Below, piece after piece: positions 1-4,883 of a DNA stretch of 5,035 nt; the stretch's first letter is position 1, and every line of letters begins with the position of its first letter. The translations under genes and the position numbers were made by a program. The notes under the pieces were generated by a model. The model was given only the letters and a program-made list of their open reading frames with translations, was not told where the DNA came from and ran no database searches. Where the stretch lies: contig JASBUM010000129.1 of assembly GCA_030147905.1 (NCBI GenBank), forward strand, positions 1 to 5,035, read 5' to 3'. This stretch comes from Acidimangrovimonas sp. (GTDB lineage Bacteria; Pseudomonadota; Alphaproteobacteria; Rhodobacterales; Rhodobacteraceae).

Positions 1-860
1 TCGGGGCCATAGCGCCCGATGCCTGCCATCAGTTCCTTCACCCCGAAGGAATTGATCGCCGAGCCGAACCAGATCGGCGTCAGATGCCCCTCGAGGAAGC
101 TCTGGCGGTCAAGGGCGGGCAGCAACGCGCGCGCCATCTCGATCTCTTCGCGCAGGCGGGCAAGCTGCGGGGCGGGGACGTGATCGGCCAGCCGCGGATC
201 GTCCAGCCCGGCGATCTTGATCTATTCCGCCACCCGGTTGCGATCGGCCCGGTCCATCAGTTCCAGCCGGTCGTTCAGCAGGTCGTAGCAGCCCAGAAAC
301 TCGCGTCCCACGCCGATCGGCCATGACGCGGGCGTCACGTCGATGGCCAGGTTCTCCTGGATCTCGTCGATGATCTCGAAGGTGTCGCGGCTTTCGCGGT
401 CCATCTTGTTGCAGAAGGTCAGGATCGGCAGGTCGCGCAAGCGGCAGACCTCGAAGAGCTTGCGGGTCTGGCTTTCGACGCCTTTCGCGCCGTCGATGAC
501 CATGATCGCGGCGTCGACGGCGGTCAGCGTGCGATAGGTGTCCTCGGAAAAGTCCGAGTGGCCGGGCGTGTCCACGAGGTTGAATCGCCAGCGGTCGAAA
601 TCGAAGGACATCGCCGAGGCCGAGACCGAGATGCCGCGGTCCTGTTCCATCTTCATGAAGTCCGAGCGCGTGCGCCGGGCCTCGCCCTTGGCACGGACCT
701 GTCCGGCCATCTGGATGGCGCCACCATACAGCAGGAACTTCTCGGTCAGGGTGGTCTTGCCGGCGTCGGGGTGGCTGATGATCGCGAAGGTCCTGCGCCG
801 GGCGATCTCGGGCGGCAGGGCGGGACGGTTCGCGGGCGGGGTGCTGGCGGCATCGGACAT
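1..860 (-). pseudogene. prfC: Peptide chain release factor 3 (RF3), interrupted by an in-frame TAG and cut by the window edge
   Basis: RF3 is a cytoplasmic translational GTPase that removes RF1 or RF2 from the ribosome after peptide release. The GTPase motifs are clear: P-loop SHPDAGKTT (residues 29-37), switch region RGIS (75-78), DTPGH (97-101), NKMD (151-154) and SWP (179-181). The stretch [12 protein letters not shown] is typical of RF3 and separates it from EF-G. Codon 213 is TAG (222-224). Beyond it the same frame stays open for 73 codons to the window edge and is still RF3-like (IAGLDDPRL, LTPIWFGSAINSFGVKELM). Nothing has shifted frame, so this is a point nonsense change, a sequencing error, or a stop that is read through. 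A product ending at residue 212 would lack the end of the G domain and domains II and III; the family is about 530 residues. The start is the ATG at 860, chosen because the RF3-conserved region begins about 18 residues later; no strong ribosome binding site is visible, and a TTG at 896 is the alternative. Family identity is near certain; functional state is open. Confidence 0.92.
222..224 (-). other. In-frame amber (TAG) codon inside prfC
   Basis: The codon context reads GAA TAG ATC on the minus strand. Aligned from memory with E. coli RF3 (QEVRIVKGL), the stop falls where a poorly conserved residue sits, two codons after the Glu, and the Gly-Leu that follows is kept. Sense codons such as TCG, CAG, GAG, AAG, TTG or TGG are one base change away. 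An ATG at 137, codon 29 after the stop, is preceded by a purine-rich GAAGAG and could in principle restart translation. Confidence 0.93.
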
Positions 861-912
861 GCGCCGCGCTATAGCCCAGCGCCGGCGGCCCGGCAAGCGC
901 GGCGCGCCGCGG

Positions 913-959
913 CCCCTTCGGCGCGGGGAAGGGGTGGGCGGGCCGGTGTCAGCCCGCCC
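913..959 (-). terminator. Two adjacent GC hairpins between the Hint gene and prfC, possible terminator
   Basis: A perfect 8-bp inverted repeat (936-943 with 952-959, 8-base loop) overlaps the stop codon of the Hint gene. Immediately beyond it in the direction of transcription is a second, 6-bp repeat (913-918 with 929-934, 10-base loop). No T-run follows either one on the minus strand, so a classic intrinsic terminator is not shown. They may attenuate transcription, stabilise the 3' end, or be chance in GC-rich DNA. Confidence 0.35.
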
Positions 960-1992
960 GGAACAGACCGACCGGTCCGAGCGCCCGCAACAGCTGCCGG
1001 CCGGCCTCGGTACCGAAATGCTGACGCTGCGAAAGGCCGGGAAAGCGCGCCTTCAGCTCGTCGGTGAGGGCGGCGGGAAGGCGCGACAGCATCGCCTCGC
1101 TGACCAGCAGGCTTTCGGCCGGTATGCCCTCGGCATAGACGATCTCGTGGCGGTCGAAGATCAGGCTGTAGCAATCGGCATAGCCGCCGGGGCGGCGGAA
1201 GATGCGGGTACCGTCGACCAGATGCTTGGCCTGCACCAGCAACTCGGCCGTGTGGTCGAGCCCGCTGCCGCCGCGATGATAGAGGAAGACGCGGTGATGG
1301 GGGCTCAGCACGAGGTCGCCGTTGTTGCCAAGCGTGCCGGCGGTGATCACCACGGGGGCGAAGGTTCCATCGGCGCGCAGCCGGGCGCGGGCGATCCAGC
1401 GCAGGGGCTGCGGGCCGTGATCCCTAGTCAGGACGCGGTCGCCCGGGCGCAGGGATTCGATCGCCACCTGCCGGCCGTCGGCCAGCGAGATCGTCGTGCC
1501 GCGCAGGAAGGATACGCAGACCAGATCGGCCAGTCGCGGGGTGCAGGGCTCGGCCATGACTTCGAGCAGGGTATAGTCGCGACCGGTGGCGAGCGGCGAG
1601 AGCGGCACGAAGTAATGGCGCGCGGTCGGGCCGGCGCCGGGGGCATCGTGGCGCAGCAGTTGCAACACCAGGGTGTCGCCCTCGGGGCTCATCATCGTGA
1701 GTTGCGCGCCGAGCGAGAGCGTGTCGCCAGCCCGGCCGATGGAGGAGCCGGGCGCAATCAGCTGTGCGCCGCCATGCGCGGCGGCAATGCGCAGATCGAG
1801 TGCGTGCACATGGCGTTCGAGACGGTAGACGTCGCCCGGGCACAGCGCGTCATCGGGGCTGAGCGGCTCGCCCGCATTGGCGCCATGGACGCCCATCATC
1901 GCCGCGGCAGGGAAGGCATGGCAGACGCAGTCGGGCGGCACCCCTGCCTCGCGAAGGCCTTCGTCATGGTCGAATTCGTCCGTGGTCCCCAT
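949..1992 (-). CDS. Hint (hedgehog/intein) domain protein
   Basis: This 347-residue protein carries a Hint-type domain in its second half (about residues 155-300). The recognisable blocks are SFLRGTTI (161-168), then [20 protein letters not shown] (181-200), [20 protein letters not shown] (219-238) and a late [11 protein letters not shown] block (284-294). Such domains fold like intein and hedgehog autoprocessing modules, and proteins of this class are frequent in Rhodobacterales, but their cellular role is not established. At the usual nucleophile position just before the Phe there is Ser161 rather than Cys; the nearest Cys is 159. The first 150 residues are not recognised. They show no signal peptide or membrane segment and include a CVCHAF stretch (22-27). 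The ATG start is supported by an AGGA at 1998-2001, five bases upstream. The gene runs in the same direction as prfC, 88 bases upstream of it. The Hint assignment is firm; the function is unknown. Confidence 0.85.
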   Translation of the reverse strand: MGTTDEFDHDEGLREAGVPPDCVCHAFPAAAMMGVHGANAGEPLSPDDALCPGDVYRLERHVHALDLRIAAAHGGAQLIAPGSSIGRAGDTLSLGAQLTMMSPEGDTLVLQLLRHDAPGAGPTARHYFVPLSPLATGRDYTLLEVMAEPCTPRLADLVCVSFLRGTTISLADGRQVAIESLRPGDRVLTRDHGPQPLRWIARARLRADGTFAPVVITAGTLGNNGDLVLSPHHRVFLYHRGGSGLDHTAELLVQAKHLVDGTRIFRRPGGYADCYSLIFDRHEIVYAEGIPAESLLVSEAMLSRLPAALTDELKARFPGLSQRQHFGTEAGRQLLRALGPVGLFRAG

Positions 1993-1997
1993 GGTCG

Positions 1998-2001
1998 TCC
2001 T
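1998..2001 (-). promoter_or_regulatory. Ribosome binding site of the Hint gene
   Basis: On the minus strand, AGGA lies five bases before the ATG at 1992. It is the best Shine-Dalgarno match in the area and supports this start over internal ATG codons. Confidence 0.6.
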
Positions 2002-2101
2002 GTCCGGGCCGTGCCGTTGCCCTGGCGGGGTCTGCGCCTTGTCTTGGCCGCGCCGACCCGCTGCCGATCAGGCAACGTCCTTTCGATCCAAGCCCATTTT
2101 T

Positions 2102-2126
2102 GCTTCCGGTTCTTGTCGCTTCCGGT
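2102..2126. repeat. 9-bp direct repeat GCTTCCGGT, two copies
   Basis: Two identical copies of GCTTCCGGT lie at 2102-2110 and 2118-2126, 16 bases apart from start to start. They sit about 110 bases upstream of the Hint start codon. The spacing is somewhat longer than one and a half helix turns. It could be a regulatory site for the Hint gene or chance. Confidence 0.3.
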
Positions 2127-2289
2127 CCGTTCGCTTCATTGTGCCCGCCGCGCGGCGTCTGCGCCAGCGTCCTCGGCGACACCTTCGGTCGCATGCGTCA
2201 CATGCCGCCGATTCGCACAAACTAGCCCGCGAAACCGGCATTCTTTGGGCGCACCGATGGCGATTTGGGCCGAATCCGGCGCCGGCGGA

Positions 2290-2322
2290 CAACCGATGGG
2301 CAACCGAGGGGCAACCGATGGG
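2290..2322 (+). repeat. Short tandem repeat CAACCGATGGG, three copies
   Basis: CAACCGATGGG occurs at 2290-2300 and 2312-2322, with a degenerate copy CAACCGAGGG between them (2301-2310). The copies are back to back with one extra G, giving an 11-bp period, close to one helical turn. The block directly precedes the G-rich duplication. Confidence 0.6.
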
Positions 2323-2360
2323 CGCGGGCGGGGGTGCTTGGGCGCGGGCGGGGGCGCGGG
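2319..2360 (+). repeat. Duplicated G-rich 16-mer with G-quadruplex potential
   Basis: The 16-mer TGGGCGCGGGCGGGGG is present at 2319-2334 and again, identical, at 2339-2354, an exact 20-base period. Together with the following GGG (2358-2360) the plus strand has seven runs of three or more G within about 41 bases, separated by one to five other bases. This fits the usual G-quadruplex pattern. It lies about 190 bases upstream of the SDR start. Confidence 0.6.
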
Positions 2361-2448
2361 CGAGGCATCGGCCGGCAGCGGGGGCAAACGCGGCGGATCC
2401 GATGCATTCGCCGATCGGGCCCGGCCCAACATGACCCCAGGCGCCGCC

Positions 2449-2457
2449 GGGGGGGGG
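2449..2457 (+). repeat. Homopolymer run of nine G
   Basis: Nine consecutive G lie 91 bases upstream of the SDR start codon, outside any called gene. Such tracts are prone to slippage in cells and to length errors in sequencing. Confidence 0.8.
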
Positions 2458-2534
2458 CGGGCGGCCCGAATTCAATGGTGCTTTTCCTTCCGGGCCGGGG
2501 ATGATAGCGCTGGAGGCAGGGAATGACGACAGGG

Positions 2535-2540
2535 AGAGGA
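2535..2540 (+). promoter_or_regulatory. Ribosome binding site of the SDR gene
   Basis: AGAGGA ends eight bases before the ATG at 2549. This purine-rich site decides the start against the in-frame ATG at 2501, whose extra 16 residues precede the conserved Rossmann beginning and have no good site of their own. Confidence 0.6.
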
Positions 2541-2548
2541 CAGAGGCC

Positions 2549-3328
2549 ATGGATCTGGGCATTCGGGGCAAGAGGGCGCTTGTCTGCGCCTCCTCCAAGG
2601 GGCTGGGGCGCGGCTGCGCCGAGGCGCTGGCCGAGGCAGGGGTGGATCTGGTTCTGAACGCGCGCGGGGCGGAGGCGCTGGAGGCGACCGCGGCGGAGAT
2701 CCGTTCGGCGCATGGCGTCGGGGTCGAGACGGTTGCCGCCGACATCACCACCGAGGCCGGGCGCGCGGCAGTGCTGAAGGTGGCTGCGGATGTCGACATC
2801 CTCGTGACCAATGCCGGCGGCCCGCCACCCGGGATGTGGAGCGACTGGAGCCGCGACGACTTCATCGCAGCGCTCGACGCCAACATGCTGGCTCCGATCG
2901 CACTGATGCAGGCGCTGCTGCCGGCGATGATGGAACGCGGCTGGGGGCGGGTGGTGAACATCACCAGCCAGTCGGTCAAGTCGCCGATTCCCGCGCTGGG
3001 GCTGTCCAACACCGCGCGCACGGGTCTGACCGGCTTCGTCGCCGGGACCGCGCGCCAGGTCGCGCCTTCGGGGGTGACGATCAACAACCTGCTGCCGGGT
3101 ATCCACGCGACCGACCGTGCCGACGCGCTCGACGGGGGCGTCGCCCGCGCCGAGGGCATCGACATCGAGACGGCGCGCACCCGCCGTGCGGCGACGATCC
3201 CGGCGCGCCGCTACGGAACGCCGGCGGAATTCGGGGCCGCCTGCGCCTTTCTCTGTTCGCGGCATGCGGGGTTCATCGTGGGGCAGAACATCCTGCTCGA
3301 CGGGGGCGCGATAAACGCAACCTTGTGA
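2549..3328 (+). CDS. SDR-superfamily protein, FabG-like, with altered catalytic residues
   Basis: This 259-residue protein has the length and order of a short-chain dehydrogenase/reductase: a Rossmann start ALVCASSKGLGRGCA (10-24), Asp65 in AADIT, NAGG (88-91), Asn112, the VVNITS strand (135-140), the PG after strand six (183-184) and a C-terminal GQNILLDGG. The nucleotide loop reads SSKGLG instead of TGxxxGxG. Ser140 of the catalytic tetrad is present, but where Tyr (+13) and Lys (+17) are expected the protein has Ser153 and Arg157. This matches a known subgroup of 3-oxoacyl-ACP-reductase-like SDRs that lack the full tetrad (cd05344-type, from memory). It probably still binds a dinucleotide, but ordinary FabG ketoreductase activity is doubtful, so the symbol fabG is withheld. 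It stands alone on the plus strand, 137 bases before tatA, with a weak hairpin after its stop. Family call is firm; substrate is unknown. Confidence 0.9.
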   Translation: MDLGIRGKRALVCASSKGLGRGCAEALAEAGVDLVLNARGAEALEATAAEIRSAHGVGVETVAADITTEAGRAAVLKVAADVDILVTNAGGPPPGMWSDWSRDDFIAALDANMLAPIALMQALLPAMMERGWGRVVNITSQSVKSPIPALGLSNTARTGLTGFVAGTARQVAPSGVTINNLLPGIHATDRADALDGGVARAEGIDIETARTRRAATIPARRYGTPAEFGAACAFLCSRHAGFIVGQNILLDGGAINATL

Positions 3329-3334
3329 CCCTGC

Positions 3335-3351
3335 CGCGTCGCCATGACGCG
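3335..3351 (+). terminator. Small hairpin after the SDR gene, weak terminator candidate
   Basis: CGCGTC (3335-3340) pairs with GACGCG (3346-3351) around a five-base loop, beginning seven bases after the SDR stop codon. It is followed by CAAATTT, only a three-base T run. It could partly separate SDR transcription from the tat operon, but the stem is short. Confidence 0.35.
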
Positions 3352-3382
3352 CAAATTTCCCGGGTCTCGCGCGATTGGGGCT

Positions 3383-3410
3383 TTGAACTGAAGGCGCGAG
3401 GCAATAAATG
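3383..3410 (+). promoter_or_regulatory. Possible tatA promoter
   Basis: In the 137-base gap before tatA the most AT-rich stretch has TTGAAC (3383-3388) as a -35-like element and TAAATG (3405-3410) as a poor -10-like element, 16 bases apart. The match is weak. The reason to propose it is mostly position: the tat operon needs a start, and a possible terminator lies just upstream. Confidence 0.25.
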
Positions 3411-3428
3411 GGGGGTGAGTTGAACGAG

Positions 3429-3447
3429 GCCGCCGGCCCCCGGCGGC
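3429..3447 (+). promoter_or_regulatory. Strong GC hairpin in the tatA leader
   Basis: GCCGCCGG (3429-3436) is perfectly complementary to CCGGCGGC (3440-3447), leaving a three-base loop CCC. The stem ends six bases before the AGGGAGA ribosome binding site of tatA. No T-run follows, so it is unlikely to terminate. It could stabilise the operon mRNA or influence tatA translation. Confidence 0.45.
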
Positions 3448-3453
3448 ACCTCT

Positions 3454-3460
3454 AGGGAGA
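3454..3460 (+). promoter_or_regulatory. Ribosome binding site of tatA
   Basis: AGGGAGA lies five bases before the ATG at 3466. It is the strongest Shine-Dalgarno-like site in the window, consistent with TatA being needed in large excess over TatB and TatC. Confidence 0.7.
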
Positions 3461-3465
3461 AAGAA

Positions 3466-3681
3466 ATGCTCAATGATATCGGCCTTCCCGGTCTTCTGCT
3501 CATCGCGGTGATCGTGCTGGTGCTCTTCGGGCGCGGCAAGGTCAGCTCGCTGATGGGCGAAGTCGGCAAGGGGATCACGGCCTTCAAGAAGGGCATGCAG
3601 GACGAGACCAAGGAGGTCGAGAAATCGGCCGAGGCCAACGCCCGCGACGTGACCCCGAAATCGGAGAAGGACAAGGCCTGA
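3466..3681 (+). CDS. tatA: Twin-arginine translocase subunit TatA
   Basis: TatA is the small membrane protein that oligomerises to let folded proteins with twin-arginine signal peptides cross the inner membrane. The 71-residue product has the full family layout: a short N-terminal membrane helix (about residues 5-20, [16 protein letters not shown]), the FGRGK hinge (21-25), an amphipathic helix with Gly34 and FKKG (40-43), and a short charged, disordered tail rich in Lys and Glu (45-71). Pro at position 8, where E. coli has Gln, is as I recall it in alphaproteobacterial TatA. Length is normal. It is the first gene of the operon; tatB follows after 44 bases. The start is fixed by the membrane-helix position and a strong ribosome binding site. 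No anomaly was seen. Confidence 0.97.
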   Translation: MLNDIGLPGLLLIAVIVLVLFGRGKVSSLMGEVGKGITAFKKGMQDETKEVEKSAEANARDVTPKSEKDKA

Positions 3682-3713
3682 GCGGCTGCGACAGTTGACG
3701 GGGCAGCCAGCGG

Positions 3714-3725
3714 GGCGAAATCGCC
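3714..3725 (+). promoter_or_regulatory. Small hairpin abutting the tatB start codon
   Basis: GGCG (3714-3717) pairs with CGCC (3722-3725) around an AAAT loop, ending directly at the tatB ATG. The only Shine-Dalgarno-like bases, GGGGCG, lie partly in this stem. It may lower tatB initiation or make it depend on ribosomes arriving from tatA, 44 bases upstream. The four-bp stem is weak evidence. Confidence 0.3.
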
Positions 3726-4883
3726 ATGTTTGATATCGGGTGGTCGGAACTTCTGGTCATCGGCATCGTCGCGTTGATCGTGGTGGGGCCGAAGGATCTG
3801 CCGGTGATGTTCAGGGCCTTGGGGCAATTCACCGCCAAGGCTCGGGCCATGGCGCGCGATTTTCAGCGCGCGATCGAGGATGCGGCAGAGGATGCCGGCG
3901 CCAAGGATGTGGCCGACAATCTCAAGACGCTGTCCTCCGCACGCAATTTCGGGCTCGACGAGGTGAAAAGCTCGGTCGCGTCGAAATTCGACAATTGGGA
4001 TGCGACCAAGCGCGGCCTGCGCGAGGGCGATAAGGACGGCGCCGAGGGCGCGACGGAGGCGGCCGGAGCCGAGCACGGTGCCGAGCATGGCCCCGCGACG
4101 ACCGAGCTGGCCGCGCGCCGCAAGTCCGAGACGGAGGCGGCCGAGGCCCGGGCGGCGGATCTGCGGCTTCAGGCGCTGGCGCGAGAGGCCGGCCCGGCCG
4201 CTGCGGACGCTTCGGGTGTCGCGACGCCGGCCCGCAAGCCCCGCCGCCGCAAGACCGCGGCGATCGATGGCGCAAGCGATGGCGTGACCGCCGCCCTGCC
4301 GGCGGGCGAGAAGCCCGTGCGCGGCGGCAAGAGCACCGGAGCCAAGAACACCGGGGGCAAGAGCGCGGCCGGCACGAAATCGGCAAGCGCTGCGACCAGC
4401 GGGCGCGGCAAGGCCGCGACGAGCCGATCCGCGAAGGCCGCGACCAATGCCGAGGCTGCCGGGTCCACCGTGGCCGCGCCGACTGCTGCCCGGAAATCCG
4501 GCAAGGCGGCTGCGAAATCCTCGAAATCGGCGGTGGTGGAGGTGGAGGCAGCCGGGGATTCCATGGGATCAGCCACGAAGACCGCGGCGTCATCCACTGC
4601 AGCGCGCAAGACAGCTGCACGCAAGACGACGGTGCGCAAGACGGCTGCCGTGACCGGCGTCGGCGAAGATGCCGCAGCAGGCGCCGACGAGGGCGCCGCG
4701 CGGGGCCAGCGTGCCAACGGTGCCGCGTCGCCGACCCAGCCGCGCAAGGCGAAGGCCGCGACCCGCGCAAGACCGCGCAGGACCGCCCAGAACGACACCG
4801 CCCAGAACGACTCCGCCCAGAACGGAACGGCGCCGGCCGCGACGCCCCAGACCCAATCCGACAGCCCCAAGAGTGACGCATGA
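3726..4883 (+). CDS. tatB: Twin-arginine translocase subunit TatB with a long histone H1-like tail
   Basis: TatB partners TatC in the complex that binds twin-arginine signal peptides. Residues 1-22 form the membrane helix and hinge with the conserved Glu8 and Gly21-Pro22, as in [10 protein letters not shown] and VVGPKDLP. Residues 23-75 are the amphipathic and following helices. What follows is unusual. The family is commonly about 100-200 residues long; this product has 385. After Trp91 there is no further Phe, Tyr, Trp or Cys. Residues 92-165 are Ala/Glu/Asp-rich. Residues 167-352 are Ala/Ser/Thr/Lys/Arg-rich (about 37 Lys+Arg against 11 Asp+Glu), with KPRRRK (171-176), tandem ARKTA-type units (293-308) and RARPRR (347-352). 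The end has a TAQND repeat and a Gln/Ser/Pro-rich terminus. Such composition resembles bacterial histone H1-like tails and AlgP-type repeats. The frame is continuous into an ATGA overlap with tatC, so the tail is not a frameshift artefact. The role of the tail is unknown. Confidence 0.93.
   Translation: MFDIGWSELLVIGIVALIVVGPKDLPVMFRALGQFTAKARAMARDFQRAIEDAAEDAGAKDVADNLKTLSSARNFGLDEVKSSVASKFDNWDATKRGLREGDKDGAEGATEAAGAEHGAEHGPATTELAARRKSETEAAEARAADLRLQALAREAGPAAADASGVATPARKPRRRKTAAIDGASDGVTAALPAGEKPVRGGKSTGAKNTGGKSAAGTKSASAATSGRGKAATSRSAKAATNAEAAGSTVAAPTAARKSGKAAAKSSKSAVVEVEAAGDSMGSATKTAASSTAARKTAARKTTVRKTAAVTGVGEDAAAGADEGAARGQRANGAASPTQPRKAKAATRARPRRTAQNDTAQNDSAQNGTAPAATPQTQSDSPKSDA
4605..4642 (+). 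repeat. 15-bp periodic repeat in tatB coding ARKTA units
   Basis: CGCAAGAC recurs at 4605-4612, 4620-4627 and 4635-4642, an exact 15-base (five-codon) period. It encodes [15 protein letters not shown] within the basic tail of TatB. Bases between the cores differ, so the repeat is older or less homogeneous than the one at 4782-4826. Confidence 0.7.
4782..4826 (+). repeat. 15-bp tandem repeat in tatB coding TAQND units
   Basis: Two identical 15-mers, ACCGCCCAGAACGAC (4782-4796 and 4797-4811), are followed by a third copy with three mismatches (4812-4826). In tatB they encode [15 protein letters not shown] (residues 353-367). Being in multiples of three, gain or loss of copies would leave the frame open, so this is a candidate variable-number repeat. 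Confidence 0.8.

Larger units (their letters stand above)
1993..2548. other. Divergent intergenic region without a recognisable gene
   Basis: This gap separates the minus-strand Hint/prfC pair from the plus-strand SDR gene and must hold the promoters for both directions, although no convincing -35/-10 pair was found. Open frames crossing it translate to Arg/Pro/Gly-rich sequence without family features and are probably GC artefacts. It contains a 9-bp direct repeat (2102-2110 and 2118-2126), a 5-bp inverted repeat (2191-2195 with 2201-2205), a tandem CAACCGA block (2290-2322), a duplicated G-rich 16-mer (2319-2354) and a run of nine G (2449-2457). A 23-codon ATG-to-TGA frame on the minus strand (2068-2139) has no clear ribosome binding site and was not called as a gene. 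Confidence 0.6.

Noticed and set aside
861..896. Upstream TTG start for prfC adding 12 residues
   Set aside because: An ATG at 860 lies closer to the conserved region and the added Arg-rich residues are not typical of RF3; neither start has a strong ribosome binding site, so some doubt remains.
2191..2205. GCATG-CGTCA-CATGC inverted repeat as an operator
   Set aside because: Five-bp arms are expected by chance in a region this long, and no regulator gene is adjacent; noted in the intergenic entry only.
538..2526. Long plus-strand open frame of 662 codons across prfC, the Hint gene and the intergenic region
   Set aside because: It is antisense to two recognisable genes, has no family features, and its length is explained by the scarcity of stop codons in GC-rich DNA.
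2501..2548. Earlier in-frame ATG for the SDR gene adding 16 residues
   Set aside because: The added residues precede the conserved Rossmann start and the ATG at 2549 has a clear ribosome binding site.
2068..3180. Long minus-strand open frame antisense to the SDR gene and running into the intergenic region
   Set aside because: It mirrors a clear SDR gene, is Ser/Ala/Arg/Pro-rich and shows no domain features or ribosome binding site.
3999..4883. Possibility that the TatB tail is an artefact of a frameshift or a separate fused gene
   Set aside because: The frame is uninterrupted from the TatB head to an ATGA overlap with tatC, and no start codon with a good ribosome binding site or separate domain is seen inside.
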